A stretch of 64,000 bases of DNA from an uncultured Lachnospiraceae bacterium (GCA_949472775.1 CASWVG010000003.1:54075-118074), one strand, 5' to 3'. Positions 53,290-62,794 are shown, counted from the stretch's first letter. The notes: generated by a model not told the origin, from the sequence alone. Translations and numbers: made by a program.

Positions 53290-53691
53290 GTGGACTGGGA
53301 AGAGAAGAATAGCGAAGCGACGGGAGAAGCGGCACAGACTTCAGAGGTGGAGGGTGTGTCGGAAGAAGGGGCTGGGCCGGAGGAGGAGATTGAGACTGCG
53401 GCCCAGCGCGAGGCAAGGGAAAAACGGGAGGAAGAGGAGAGACAAGCGAAGGCGAGAAAGCGCAGACTGATCCCTCCTTTTGTCATGTTACTTGCCGGGG
53501 CAGTTGTCAGCATTACCATGCGGATTTTAAATTATGATTTGCAGACAATGCTGGTTATTTTATTATGTGTACTGCTAGGGTTTTATTTTGTCGGACGGAT
53601 ACTGCAGATTATGCTGGACCGGTTTGAACAGCAGATACAGGAGGCCCACATGGAGGAGGGCGAGGTTATAGAAAAGGAACCTTCGGAGTAA
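53290..53691 (+). CDS. Uncharacterised two-TM protein between cheD and sigD
   Basis: 133 residues, GTG start 53290; upstream GGAAGGGTAGCAAGG gives a plausible ribosome binding site. Residues 1-57 are extremely Glu-rich with a basic helix (REAREKREEEERQAKARKRR), then TM1 (PPFVMLLAGAVVSITMRILN) and TM2 (TMLVILLCVLLGFYFVGRIL), then a short acidic tail. Both ends are probably cytoplasmic. It lies in the flagellar operon where Bacillus goes straight from cheD to sigD. I do not recognise a family. Its position suggests a motility-related role, not shown. Confidence 0.75.
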   Translation: MDWEEKNSEATGEAAQTSEVEGVSEEGAGPEEEIETAAQREAREKREEEERQAKARKRRLIPPFVMLLAGAVVSITMRILNYDLQTMLVILLCVLLGFYFVGRILQIMLDRFEQQIQEAHMEEGEVIEKEPSE

Positions 53692-53781
53692 TATAAAGAA
53701 AAAAGTAACCATTCAGAACAGGATGAGGCATCAGAGCAATAAAAGTACGGAACGGTTACAAAAAGTGAGTAGGGACTCGGT

Positions 53782-54564
53782 ATGGACGATACAGGCAAAA
53801 AGAAACTCTGGGAGGAATATGCGGGTACAGGTTCCCCGGAGATAAGGGAAAAGATCATATTGGAATATGCGCCTCTGGTGAAGGTGGTGGCCGGACGTCT
53901 CAGTATGTACCTTGGGTACAATGTTGAGTATGAGGATCTTGTGAGCTACGGGATATTTGGACTAATCGACGCCATTGATAAGTTTGACTGCATGAAGGAC
54001 GTCAAGTTTGAGACTTATGCCAGTCTGAGAATACGTGGAGCGATTCTCGATCAGATCCGTAAAATGGACTGGATTCCGCGGACCATCAGACAGAAGCAGA
54101 AGCGGATTGACGCGGCCATCAAGGAGATCGAGACGCAGTGTGGCAGGAGCGCCACAGACGAGGAGATCGCCAGGCTTTTAGGCATTACGGACGAGGAGTA
54201 TCTTGACTGGCAGTCCCAGATGAAGATTACCAATGTGGTGTCTCTGAATGAATTTTTAGAGCAGGGAAGTGAGGTTTCCAACGAGGCGGGGAGTACAAAG
54301 AGCGCGGCCTTTGATTCGCCGGAAGAGATTCTGGAGAGAGACGAGCTGAAGAAGATGCTGGTGCAGGCTCTTGATCTTTTGACGGAAAAGGAGCGCAAGG
54401 TAATCGTTCTCTATTATTATGAGGATCTGACACTGAAGGAAATCAGTAATATATTGGAGGTGTCCGAGTCGAGAATTTCTCAGCTCCACACCAGAGCTCT
54501 GCAGAAGATGAGAGGAAAACTGGGAGATTATATCGGCATCCTTACAGATACTGGCAGAAGATAA
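53782..54564 (+). CDS. sigD: Flagellar sigma factor SigD/FliA
   Basis: 260 residues, ATG 53782. Region 2 has YEDLVSYGIFGLIDAIDKFD and FETYASLRIRGAILDQIRKMD (seen as adjoining parts), region 3 RSATDEEIARLLGI, and region 4 LTEKERKVIVLYYYEDLTLK EI-type helix with SESRISQLHTRALQKMR. It directs transcription of late genes such as flagellin and receptors. No flgM is in the window. Normal length for SigD. Confidence 0.98.
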   Translation: MDDTGKKKLWEEYAGTGSPEIREKIILEYAPLVKVVAGRLSMYLGYNVEYEDLVSYGIFGLIDAIDKFDCMKDVKFETYASLRIRGAILDQIRKMDWIPRTIRQKQKRIDAAIKEIETQCGRSATDEEIARLLGITDEEYLDWQSQMKITNVVSLNEFLEQGSEVSNEAGSTKSAAFDSPEEILERDELKKMLVQALDLLTEKERKVIVLYYYEDLTLKEISNILEVSESRISQLHTRALQKMRGKLGDYIGILTDTGRR

Positions 54565-54608
54565 TAGGAACTGAGAAGGAAACGGAATCATTACAGACAG
54601 GGGGGTAT

Positions 54609-56198
54609 ATGAACGGATATTTCAGACTGGTGAACAGGGAAGGGGCGTCGTCTCTCAAATTCTTTCCTCCGACGGGGAATGGAAAGCCCATCGATATCGT
54701 GGATGTGCTTGAGTATCTGACGATGAAGAGTTATACCTGCGATCTGCCGACACTTAAACAGGCGGTGGAGAGTGCTGGAAAAGAAGAGAAGGAGATCCGG
54801 CTCGGAAATGAGAAGAGACTTCCGGAGAGAGAATGTTATAAGCTGAGAGTGGGGCCTGACAAGATGCAGGCCTTTGCGAAGTTTTACGCGGCTTCCGAGG
54901 GTGGCGAAAATATGACTGCCGAAGAGCTGATCAACGATCTGAAGCTTCGGGGGATCAAGTGCGGTATCTGTACGGAGGCGATTGAGGGCTTCTTTGCGAA
55001 GCGGGAGTATCTCGAGGAAATTCTTGTGGCGCAGGGGCGTGAACCCGTTCAGGGAAAACATGCCTGGATTGAATATAAATTTAACACGGACAAAAAGGCG
55101 AAGCCTACTTTGAAGGAGGATGGGAGCGTAGATTTCTTTCATCTGAATATACTAAATCATTGTAATAAGGGAGATGTGCTGGCGGTTCTGCATCCGGAGG
55201 AGCCGGGAGAGCCGGGAGAGGATCTTGCGGGGAACCGGATCATGCCGGCAGAAGTGCGGAAGGAAACTTTGAAGTTTGGCCATAATATCGAACTGTCCGA
55301 GGACCGCACGGTGCTCACTGCACAGGTGGCCGGACATGTGGAACTGGTTGAGGATTCGGTTTTCGTTTCCGACGAACTGATGGTGGAGAATGTGGATAAT
55401 TCCACCGGCAATATTGATTATGAGGGAAATGTACAGATCAACGGCAACGTGGGGACAAACTTCCAGGTGAAAGCCAAGGGCGATATCATGGTGAAGGGCG
55501 TTGTGGAAGGTGCGCAGCTTACGGCAGGCGGTAATATTATTATAGCCAGAGGCATGAACGGTATGGGGCGCGGCGTTCTTAAGGCGGGCGGCAATATCGT
55601 GGCGAAATTCCTGGAGAATGCCACCGCGGAGGCGGACGGATATGTGACGTCCGAGTCTATCCTGCACAGCAGGGTGACTGCGGGAGGCGAAGTTAACGTA
55701 GACGGCAGACGCGGATTCATCACAGGGGGACGGGTGTGCGCGACAGGCAGCATCAACGTGAAAACACTCGGCTCGGAGATGGGGGCGGACACCATTGTGG
55801 AGGTGGGAACCGATCCCAAGAAGAAAGAGCGCCTGAACCAGCTCCAGAAGCAGATAGCGGACGACACGAAGCTTCTGCAGACCGTGCAGCCCACGCTGAT
55901 TACGGCGAAACAAAAGCTTGCCAAGGGCGTGAAGCTGAGTCCGGAGCAGATTCAGCAGATACAGTCCATGGCGGCATTAAATAAGCAGAAAACAGACGCG
56001 ATAGAGGCGGCAAATAACGAGATAGAAGAACTGAAGAAACAGATGACAAGCAGGGCAGACACCGTGGTGCGCGTAAAGGGGGAGGTATACCCTGGCACAC
56101 GGATTTGTATCGGAGAGGTTTCAATGGTGGTGCAGAAAACCACACACTACTGCCGCTTTGTCAGAGAGCGCGGCGATGTGAAGATGGCACCGTTCTAA
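54609..56198 (+). CDS. FapA family (DUF342) protein
   Basis: 529 residues, ATG 54609 with CAGGGGGGT upstream. An N-terminal region (to about 200) is followed by the right-handed beta-helix typical of DUF342: repeated short strands such as GNVQINGNVGTNFQVKAKGD and VEGAQLTAGGNIIIARGMNG, with regularly placed Gly and Asn. A C-terminal coiled coil (about 410-480) completes it. FapA-type proteins bind membrane or cytoskeletal partners in Bacillus and Vibrio polar/flagellar settings, but function differs among relatives. In many Clostridia the gene follows sigD. Confidence 0.85.
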   Translation: MNGYFRLVNREGASSLKFFPPTGNGKPIDIVDVLEYLTMKSYTCDLPTLKQAVESAGKEEKEIRLGNEKRLPERECYKLRVGPDKMQAFAKFYAASEGGENMTAEELINDLKLRGIKCGICTEAIEGFFAKREYLEEILVAQGREPVQGKHAWIEYKFNTDKKAKPTLKEDGSVDFFHLNILNHCNKGDVLAVLHPEEPGEPGEDLAGNRIMPAEVRKETLKFGHNIELSEDRTVLTAQVAGHVELVEDSVFVSDELMVENVDNSTGNIDYEGNVQINGNVGTNFQVKAKGDIMVKGVVEGAQLTAGGNIIIARGMNGMGRGVLKAGGNIVAKFLENATAEADGYVTSESILHSRVTAGGEVNVDGRRGFITGGRVCATGSINVKTLGSEMGADTIVEVGTDPKKKERLNQLQKQIADDTKLLQTVQPTLITAKQKLAKGVKLSPEQIQQIQSMAALNKQKTDAIEAANNEIEELKKQMTSRADTVVRVKGEVYPGTRICIGEVSMVVQKTTHYCRFVRERGDVKMAPF

Positions 56199-56199
56199 A

Positions 56200-56330
56200 G
56201 TGTGAGAAGAACTTCTGGACACTCACAGCAGGGCTGATTTCGCAAAGGCAGCTTATGCTGCTCTGGAAGTTCTTGATTTGTCTGACAAATCACTTTCACA
56301 CAGGAAAATGCCTGGAATGCAGCATTCTCC
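56200..56330 (+). repeat. Structured intergenic repeat, copy 2
   Basis: GTGTGA (56200-56205) pairs with TCACAC (56296-56301), enclosing AGAACTTC/GAAGTTCT (56208-56215, 56266-56273), GCAGC ttat GCTGC (56248-56261) and TGATTTGT ctg ACAAATCA (56274-56292). After this, the segment ATGCCTGG..TCTCCGCATG resembles the end of copy 1 (26 of 31 positions by eye). The spacer 56199-56399 has no other content except a hairpin TTCCG/CGGAA (about 56345-56360). Confidence 0.6.
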
Positions 56331-56399
56331 GCATGGATTTGGGTTTCCGTCTAAGCGGAATCATTGGGGTTGTGTGAGAGATCACCGGAAAGGGGTATT

Positions 56400-56717
56400 A
56401 TGGCGATAGGCTTTGTGGAGATGCAGGGACAGATCACGAGAGCGCAGGATTTTACGACTGTCAAGCATAACGAGGACACGAAGGGTCTGGTAGATCAGTC
56501 CAATTTCGGGCAGCAGATGACCAGACAGGTGGAAAAGCAGGCACAGAGGGTCAACGAGAGAGACAAGGCGGAAAACCGCCAGAAAAAGTTCGATGCGAAG
56601 GAAAAAGGGAATAACGAATACCGCGGAGACGGCGGCCGGAACAGGAAGAAAGAGAAAAAAGAACCTGACGGCAAGGTGCTGTTAAAGGGTGTGAGTACCT
56701 TTGAAATTTCGGGATAG
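56400..56717 (+). CDS. Small basic flagellar-operon protein
   Basis: 105 residues, ATG 56400 with AAAGGGG upstream. It begins MAIGFVEMQGQITRAQDFTT and becomes very hydrophilic: residues 35-85 are rich in Lys, Arg, Glu, Asn and Gln, with no TM or cysteine, and end KVLLKGVSTFEISG. Proteins with a like start occur in flagellar operons of Lachnospiraceae after the DUF342 gene, as I recall, but no function is known. The basic disordered stretch could bind RNA or an acidic partner such as the beta-helix protein; that is speculation. Confidence 0.7.
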   Translation: MAIGFVEMQGQITRAQDFTTVKHNEDTKGLVDQSNFGQQMTRQVEKQAQRVNERDKAENRQKKFDAKEKGNNEYRGDGGRNRKKEKKEPDGKVLLKGVSTFEISG

Positions 56718-56755
56718 ATTCCGGAACGGCGCACCGGATTACGAAAGGGAGAAGT

Positions 56756-57934
56756 ATGAGTGTAATTGAGATCGTTCTGATTATCATCGGGGCAGGGGTA
56801 TTTCTTCTGGGATATCTTCTGCCGGCAGGGAAGAAGGATGCGGACGAGGAGGTACAGCTGATCAGCGAGGCCGAGATCAGGAAACTGGTGGAGGGCGAGA
56901 CGGAAACTGTCAGGGAAAAGGTCTCCGATATTGTCGACGAGACCATTGGCTACTCGATTGAGAAGACGGAGCGTGCCATGGAACGCGTCGCCAATGAAAA
57001 GATTATGGCGGTGAACGAATACTCGGATACCGTGTTGGAGGAAATTAACAAAAACCACAAGGAAGTGACCTTCCTTTACGATATGCTCAATGACAAGCAT
57101 GATACGCTGATGGCAGATATCGGACAGGCCAATCAGGTTGCAGACGAGATCAGACAGACGGTGCGTGACGCGGAGATCACAGCCGGGGAAACGGCGAAAA
57201 AGGCGAAGGCAGCCGAGGAGGCGGCGGAAGGTGCGCTTATGCGGATTCAGCATGCGGAAAGCTCTGCCAGAGAAGCACAGGAGGCTGTGCAGGAGGCAGT
57301 ACAGTCTGTGATGGGTGCGGTGGAGGATACACGCACCGATCTCTGGTCGATCCATGGTGTGGGAGCATACCCGCCGGAAGGGGCGGAGGAAGTACAGGCA
57401 TCCAGGGTGTTTCCGTCATTGGAGGAGAGAGAAGACATCTATGAGCCGCCTGCGGCGGCGGAACCTGTTTTGGAGGAGTGGCCGGCTGCTGTGGAAGAAG
57501 TGCAGGAGGAAGCTGACTTTCAGCCGATCAGACCGAGACGGGTGGAGGTTATCCATGAGCCCGAAGCGGATTATGTTGCCGAGGAACCGGAACTTTCCAC
57601 AAGTGCGGCTTTCGCGGAGATGGGTATTTTCGGGAACCGGGAGCCGGATGGGAACCGGGAATCCGTGGGAAGATCTGACAGTCGCAGGGATTCTGTGAGC
57701 CGCAGGGAATCTGCGGGCAGAGAGTATGGTGGCAGAAGAGAGTTTGTGGCTGGACCGGAGGAGCCGCGAGGGGTGGATATCCGCTTTGCCCAGGGAAAAG
57801 ATAACGGGCGTAATAGCAATGAGAGAATTTTGGAGCTTCACAAGGCAGGCAAGTCTAATATGGCGATAGCCAAAGAACTTGGGCTTGGTCTTGGCGAGGT
57901 AAAACTGGTGATAGACCTGTTTGAGGGCGTGTAG
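56756..57934 (+). CDS. SwrB-like membrane protein (DUF6115-type C-terminus)
   Basis: 392 residues, ATG 56756 with AAAGGGAG upstream. One N-terminal TM (about 4-25, IVLIIIGAGVFLLGYLLPAG), a long coiled coil (about 30-200), an acidic then Arg/Ser-rich disordered region, and a C-terminal HTH-like motif NERILELHKAGKSNMAIAKE LGLG (core read as HKAGKSNMAIAKELGLG) before VKLVIDLFEGV. Bacillus SwrB (167 residues) has the same order of TM, coil and C-terminal helix and sits at the same place after sigD. SwrB activates FliP-driven export. This protein is more than twice as long. Confidence 0.75.
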   Translation: MSVIEIVLIIIGAGVFLLGYLLPAGKKDADEEVQLISEAEIRKLVEGETETVREKVSDIVDETIGYSIEKTERAMERVANEKIMAVNEYSDTVLEEINKNHKEVTFLYDMLNDKHDTLMADIGQANQVADEIRQTVRDAEITAGETAKKAKAAEEAAEGALMRIQHAESSAREAQEAVQEAVQSVMGAVEDTRTDLWSIHGVGAYPPEGAEEVQASRVFPSLEEREDIYEPPAAAEPVLEEWPAAVEEVQEEADFQPIRPRRVEVIHEPEADYVAEEPELSTSAAFAEMGIFGNREPDGNRESVGRSDSRRDSVSRRESAGREYGGRREFVAGPEEPRGVDIRFAQGKDNGRNSNERILELHKAGKSNMAIAKELGLGLGEVKLVIDLFEGV

Positions 57935-57935
57935 G

Positions 57936-58631
57936 ATGGAGAAAAAATATTATTTTCGCGGACTCGGTCTGGGGATTATCGTAACGGCTGTTATTATGGG
58001 AATCGCCCTGTCGGACGGCGGAAAAAAAGAGAAGATGACTGACGATGAGGTGATTGCCCGGGCGAAGGAGCTGGGTATGATCGAGGATTCCACACTGTTA
58101 GAAGCTGCCAGCGGGGAGGACGTGGAGGAAGAGCAGGATGTAGCGGACACGCCGCCTGTGCAGAAGGAAAACACCGTAAAAAAGGATATCGCGGTGGCGA
58201 AGGAGAAAGAGGAAGCGGAGAAGAAGCCGGTACCCGTGCCGGATGCGGAAAAGCCTGTAGTGGGTACGCCGGAGTCTCTGGAGGAGAAGGAAAATAAAGC
58301 GGCGGATGGGAGAAAGTCTGAGACAGATACAGAAAAGAAGCCGTCCGGGAACACCAACGAGATGACGAAGCCGGATGAGGACAATCCGAAACCGGAAACA
58401 GAAACGAAGCCGGTGAAGGACGCGGCAAAAAGTGTGACTATTGCAAGCGGTGACGGTTCCTATACGGTGGCGAAAAAGCTTGCAGAGGCAGGCGTTGTGG
58501 ATGCAGCGGACACCTATGACAATTTTTTGTGTGCGAATGGCTATGATAAGAAACTCAGACCAGGAACCTTTAAGATTCCGTCCGGCGCAAGCGAAGAGCA
58601 GATCGCGAGGATTGTGACGGGACAAGAATAA
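57936..58631 (+). CDS. MltG/YceG LysM-like domain protein without catalytic part
   Basis: 231 residues, ATG 57936, one base after the swrB-like stop. TM near 8-28 (GLGLGIIVTAVIMGIALSDG), then a Glu/Lys/Pro-rich low-complexity spacer (about 50-165), and a C-terminal domain reading SYTVAKKLAEAGVVDAADTY and KLRPGTFKIPSGASEEQI, which matches the small LysM-like subdomain of YceG/MltG. The lytic catalytic domain with its Glu is absent. Similar short proteins are found next to flagellar genes in this family. It may bind glycan strands near the motor. Confidence 0.7.
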   Translation: MEKKYYFRGLGLGIIVTAVIMGIALSDGGKKEKMTDDEVIARAKELGMIEDSTLLEAASGEDVEEEQDVADTPPVQKENTVKKDIAVAKEKEEAEKKPVPVPDAEKPVVGTPESLEEKENKAADGRKSETDTEKKPSGNTNEMTKPDEDNPKPETETKPVKDAAKSVTIASGDGSYTVAKKLAEAGVVDAADTYDNFLCANGYDKKLRPGTFKIPSGASEEQIARIVTGQE

Positions 58632-58652
58632 CGTGGGAAAAGGAGAGACGTT

Positions 58653-60737
58653 ATGAGATCAATTAAAGCGAGAATTTTAGCCGCGGTGATTGTGTGTACT
58701 CTTTTGACATCCCTCATTTGCGGCGGGGTCAGCATCATCAATTCCAGAAAAACGGTGTATCAGGATTCCCAGAAGGAAATGCAGTATGCCTGTACGAACC
58801 AGGCGGATGCACTCAATGCACAGATGAGCAGGGTAGAGCAGTCCGTCAATACGGCGTATAACGTTGCCCTGCAGCAGCTGACTGACGTGCAGGCGTTCAA
58901 GACGGATAAGGCTTATGTAGATGCTTTCAATATTATCATGGAGCAGATGCTCTATGAAATCGGCGGCAATACGGAGGGTGCGCTGACGGCATATATCCGT
59001 TATAACCCGGAATTCACAGAGCCGGACAGTGGTGTATTCTGGAGCAGAAGCAGTGATGCGGAAAAGTTTGAAGCGCTTGTTCCGACAGACTTTTCCATGT
59101 ACGATCCCGATGACCTGGAGCATGTGGGCTGGTATTACATACCCGTAAAGAATGGGAAACCGACATGGATGGACCCGTACTTAAATTCCAATATTAATGT
59201 TTATATGGTGTCCTATGTCATTCCTATTGTGATTGACGGGGAGTCCATCGGCATTATCGGTATGGATATCGCCTTTGATAAGTTTACGGCAACAGTGGAT
59301 AGCGCCACAGTGTTCGAGACTGGCTCCGCTTTTCTGGTGGATGCAGGCGGCAACATTGCCTATCATAAAGAGATACAGGCGGGAACGGCAATCGCGCAGG
59401 CTGACACGTCGGGTGTCATGGCCGCGGCGCTGGCTGATCCGGCGCTGGAGGGACTGCCGGTCAATTACACTTATCAGGGTCTGGAAAAAGACATGTGTTA
59501 CAGAAAACTTATCAACGGCATGCTGTACGTGCTGACGGCGCCGGAATCAGAGATGAGGAGCGCAGCCAGTCATATCACGATGCTGATTATGATAGGTATG
59601 CTTATCGCTGTAGCTATCTCCGCGGTGATCGGCGTGATTATGGGCTTGGTGATTACCAGACCAATTACCCAGATCAACGATATCGTATCCAAGACAGCAC
59701 AGTTTAATTTCGCTAAGAATGAGAACAGCGACAAGCTCTGCAAGCGGCAGGATGAGAGCGGCAGTATGGCTAACTCGCTCAGGGAGATGCGGGGGAGCCT
59801 GCGCGTTATGGTGGCGGATATACAGAGGACTTATTCTGATCTGGATGATACACTGATGAAGCTTTCCGACACAACCGAACAGGTCAAGGGCATGAGCGGA
59901 GAGAATACGGAGACGACACAGGGACTTGCGGCGGCTATGCAGGAGACGGCGGCGGCCATGGAGACCGTGAACAATACGGTGATTCAGATCAGGGAGCGCG
60001 CCCAGACGATCCGGGATAATTCCATCGTGGGAGAAAAGGCGTCTCTGGAGAGCAAGCAGCGTGCCGGAGATCTGAAAAATACAACGGGCGAGGCCCAGAA
60101 CAAAACCACACAGATGTACCGGGGTGTGCAGGAGAGAAGCGCGGCGGCCATGGAGCAGGCGCGGGCGGTGGAGAAAATCAACCAGCTCACCCAGTCCATA
60201 CTGGATATTTCCGGGCAGACGAACCTGCTGGCATTAAACGCATCCATCGAGGCGGCGAGAGCGGGCGAGGCCGGAAGGGGCTTTGCGGTGGTAGCCGATG
60301 AGATCGGCGGGCTGGCGTCCCAGACATCCTCCACGGTGAGCAATATTAACAACATTACCACGGAGGTGAACCAGGCGGTGGGCAATATGGAGACCTGTCT
60401 GCAGGAGATCCTTTCTTTCCTTGAGGGGACTGTGCTCAAAGATTACAGCAATTTTATGGGTGTTGCGGAGAAGTATACGCAGGACGCCTCAGACTTTGAG
60501 GAAAATATGAAAACCATTGGCGCCGAGGTGGAAACTTTGCTCTCGGCCATTGTGGAGATTGCGGATTCAGTCAACAGCATCACGCTGACAGTGGGTGATG
60601 CGGCCGATAATATCAGCAGCATCGCACAGAAGACACAGGATGTGTCCCGGCTTGTGGAGGGCAATGCGGAGCTGATGGAAACCAACTCCGAGAACGTGGT
60701 TAAGCTGAAAAATATTGTGGATATGTTCCATAACTGA
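58653..60737 (+). CDS. Methyl-accepting chemotaxis protein
   Basis: 694 residues, ATG 58653 with AAAGGAGAG upstream. TM1 is at about 6-28, a periplasmic-type dCache sensor region spans 35-300 (with [20 protein letters not shown] and [12 protein letters not shown]), TM2 lies near 305-332, then a HAMP domain and a long signalling coil. The hairpin tip for CheA/CheW contact is [20 protein letters not shown] and [18 protein letters not shown]. The coil is longer than usual by inserted segments. It is the last gene of the fla/che run; its ligand is unknown. Confidence 0.95.
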   Translation: MRSIKARILAAVIVCTLLTSLICGGVSIINSRKTVYQDSQKEMQYACTNQADALNAQMSRVEQSVNTAYNVALQQLTDVQAFKTDKAYVDAFNIIMEQMLYEIGGNTEGALTAYIRYNPEFTEPDSGVFWSRSSDAEKFEALVPTDFSMYDPDDLEHVGWYYIPVKNGKPTWMDPYLNSNINVYMVSYVIPIVIDGESIGIIGMDIAFDKFTATVDSATVFETGSAFLVDAGGNIAYHKEIQAGTAIAQADTSGVMAAALADPALEGLPVNYTYQGLEKDMCYRKLINGMLYVLTAPESEMRSAASHITMLIMIGMLIAVAISAVIGVIMGLVITRPITQINDIVSKTAQFNFAKNENSDKLCKRQDESGSMANSLREMRGSLRVMVADIQRTYSDLDDTLMKLSDTTEQVKGMSGENTETTQGLAAAMQETAAAMETVNNTVIQIRERAQTIRDNSIVGEKASLESKQRAGDLKNTTGEAQNKTTQMYRGVQERSAAAMEQARAVEKINQLTQSILDISGQTNLLALNASIEAARAGEAGRGFAVVADEIGGLASQTSSTVSNINNITTEVNQAVGNMETCLQEILSFLEGTVLKDYSNFMGVAEKYTQDASDFEENMKTIGAEVETLLSAIVEIADSVNSITLTVGDAADNISSIAQKTQDVSRLVEGNAELMETNSENVVKLKNIVDMFHN

Positions 60738-60747
60738 CAGGTGAAAT

Positions 60748-60796
60748 AAGTGCTTCTTTGCAAAATGCCGGCGGCATGAGCAAAAGAAGCACTTTT
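60748..60796 (+). terminator. Terminator of the fla/che cluster
   Basis: AAGTGCTTCTTTGC (60748-60761) pairs with GCAAAAGAAGCACTT (60780-60794, one mismatch) and ends in T residues. The loop contains a small GCCG/CGGC stem. Confidence 0.85.
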
Positions 60797-60812
60797 GCCG
60801 CATTTCCTGTTT

Positions 60813-60836
60813 CCCTCTTGCAAGAGGGATTTTTTT
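60813..60836 (+). terminator. Second terminator, overlapping the rpsB promoter
   Basis: CCCTCT tgca AGAGGG (60813-60828) followed by ATTTTTTT. Its stem and T-run share bases with the -35 and spacer of the rpsB promoter. Confidence 0.85.
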
Positions 60837-60846
60837 ATGTTATAGT
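60818..60846 (+). promoter_or_regulatory. SigA promoter for rpsB-tsf
   Basis: TTGCAA at 60818-60823, 17-base spacer, TATAGT at 60841-60846. It gives an rpsB leader of about 175 bases that can fold locally (TGCGC aga GCGCA at 60856-60868; CCCGC/GCGGG further on). Autoregulation by S2 through this leader is possible but no known motif was recognised. Confidence 0.75.
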
Positions 60847-61027
60847 ATTTGAGTGTGCGCAGAGCGCATGTATCCTATTAATCACATATATCCAGCCCAT
60901 GCCGGTGCCCTTTTATACGCAGGAGCGCGCAGTGAAACATGCGTCCCGCGCAGCGAGCAAAGATTGATTGCGGGTGGCAGGGAGGCGCAAGGTATATGGC
61001 AGACAACCAAACGGAGGTAGAAGAACT

Positions 61028-61768
61028 ATGAGCGTTATTTCAATGAAGCAGTTGCTGGAGGCAGGTGTTCATTTCGGACATCAGACAAGAAGATGGAACC
61101 CTAAGATGGCTCCTTACATCTTCACAGAGAGAAACGGCATCCACATCATCGACCTGCAGAAGTCTGTTGGCAAGGTGGACGAGGCTTACAGAGCCGTATT
61201 TGACGTGGTGGCGCAGGGAGGCACGATCCTTTTCGTAGGAACGAAGAAGCAGGCGCAGGATGCGGTGAAGACTGAGGCTGAGCGCTGCGGTATGTACTAT
61301 GTAAATGAGAGATGGCTGGGCGGTATGCTCACCAACTTTAAGACAATCCAGTCCAGAGTAGAGAGATTAAAAGCGATTGAGAGAATGGCTGAGGACGGCA
61401 CCTTTGAAGTACTGCCCAAGAAGGAAGTCATCAAGATCAAGAAAGAGTGGGAGAAGTTAGAGAAGAATCTGGGCGGCATCAAGGAGATGACCAGAATTCC
61501 CGACTGCATTTTCGTGGTAGATCCCAAGAAGGAGAGAATCTGCGTGCAGGAGGCTCACACGCTGGGAATCACCCTGATCGGTATCGGTGATACAAACTGT
61601 GATCCTGAGGAACTTGATTATATCATTCCCGGAAATGATGACGCGATCCGCGCGGTGAAGCTGATTGTGTCCAAGATGGCTGATGCGGTAGTTGAGGCAA
61701 ATCAGGGCGCAGAGGCTGACAGCTATACGGCTGAAGCTGAGGCAGAGAAGGTAGAGGAAGAGGACTAA
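61028..61768 (+). CDS. rpsB: 30S ribosomal protein S2
   Basis: 246 residues. ATG 61028 is chosen, with GGAGGT nine bases upstream, giving [20 protein letters not shown]; the frame is open upstream but has no ribosome binding site. Motifs [20 protein letters not shown] and [14 protein letters not shown] are normal. The C-terminus is an acidic Glu/Ala tail. S2 is needed for translation initiation. In Bacillus rpsB-tsf also follow the fla/che operon. Confidence 0.99.
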   Translation: MSVISMKQLLEAGVHFGHQTRRWNPKMAPYIFTERNGIHIIDLQKSVGKVDEAYRAVFDVVAQGGTILFVGTKKQAQDAVKTEAERCGMYYVNERWLGGMLTNFKTIQSRVERLKAIERMAEDGTFEVLPKKEVIKIKKEWEKLEKNLGGIKEMTRIPDCIFVVDPKKERICVQEAHTLGITLIGIGDTNCDPEELDYIIPGNDDAIRAVKLIVSKMADAVVEANQGAEADSYTAEAEAEKVEEED

Positions 61769-61855
61769 GAGTTCAGCCGGAAGCATCGAAGACGCGGTTT
61801 TGCGAGGACATGAGCTGAACGAGATATATCAAAGACAATTCAGGAGGGAAAATAG

Positions 61856-62794
61856 ATGGCTATTACAGCGGCAATGGTAAAAGAGTTGAGAGAGATGACC
61901 GGTGCGGGTATGATGGACTGCAAGAAGGCTCTGAATGAGACCGACGGCAACATGGACGAGGCGGTAGAGTATCTGAGAAAGAACGGTCAGGCGAAAGCGG
62001 AGAAGAAAGCGGGCAGAATTGCGGCTGAAGGTCTTTGCCGTGTGGCAGTTAAGGATGAGAAGACAGCAGCGGTTGTAGAAGTAAATTCCGAGACCGATTT
62101 CGTGGCGAAGAACGCAGATTTCCAGGAGTATGTGGAGGCGGTAGCAAAGCAGGCAGTGGAATCCGATGCGGCTGATCTGGACGCTTTCTTAGGCGAGAAG
62201 TGGCATCTGGACGAGTCCAAGACCGTGAAGGATGCGCTGGTAGATAAGGTTGCCGTGATCGGTGAGAATTTAAGTATCAGAAGATTTGAGAAGGTAGTGG
62301 CTAACGACGGCTGCGCAGTGACCTATGTGCATGGCGGCGGCAGAATCGGTGTTATCGTCGAGGCAGCTACGGATGTTGTGAATGACGCGGTGAAAGAGGC
62401 ACTCACAAATATCGCAATGCAGGTAGCGGCTCTCTACCCGAAGTATGTGTCCACCGACGAGGTTTCCGAGGAGTTCAAGGCGCATGAGAAGGAGATCATC
62501 ACGGAGCAGATCAAGAACGATCCCAAGATGGCAGGCAAGCCCGATAAGGTGATTGAGGGCGCGGTGAATGGTCGTCTGAATAAGGAGCTTAAGGAGGTAT
62601 GCCTCTTAGAGCAGATCTATGTAAAGGCTGAAGACGGCAAGCAGACCGTTGCGAAGTATCTGGAGCAGGTGGCGAAGGAGAACAGCGCAAACCTTTCCGT
62701 GAAGAAATTTGTCCGTTTTGAGACAGGCGAGGGTCTGGAGAAGAAGGAAGAGAACTTTGCGGAGGAAGTGGCAAAGCAGATGGCGGGGAACTAG
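61856..62794 (+). CDS. tsf: Elongation factor Ts
   Basis: 312 residues, ATG 61856 with AGGAGG upstream. The N-terminal motif LREMTGAGMMDCKKAL and the conserved NSETDFVAKNADF are present, with a two-part core and coiled coil following. It recharges EF-Tu with GTP. The 87-base gap from rpsB has an inverted repeat GTTCAGC/GCTGAAC but no clear terminator. Confidence 0.99.
   Translation: MAITAAMVKELREMTGAGMMDCKKALNETDGNMDEAVEYLRKNGQAKAEKKAGRIAAEGLCRVAVKDEKTAAVVEVNSETDFVAKNADFQEYVEAVAKQAVESDAADLDAFLGEKWHLDESKTVKDALVDKVAVIGENLSIRRFEKVVANDGCAVTYVHGGGRIGVIVEAATDVVNDAVKEALTNIAMQVAALYPKYVSTDEVSEEFKAHEKEIITEQIKNDPKMAGKPDKVIEGAVNGRLNKELKEVCLLEQIYVKAEDGKQTVAKYLEQVAKENSANLSVKKFVRFETGEGLEKKEENFAEEVAKQMAGN

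Noticed and set aside
60758..60967. 69-codon frame after the receptor gene
   Set aside because: It crosses two terminators and the rpsB promoter.
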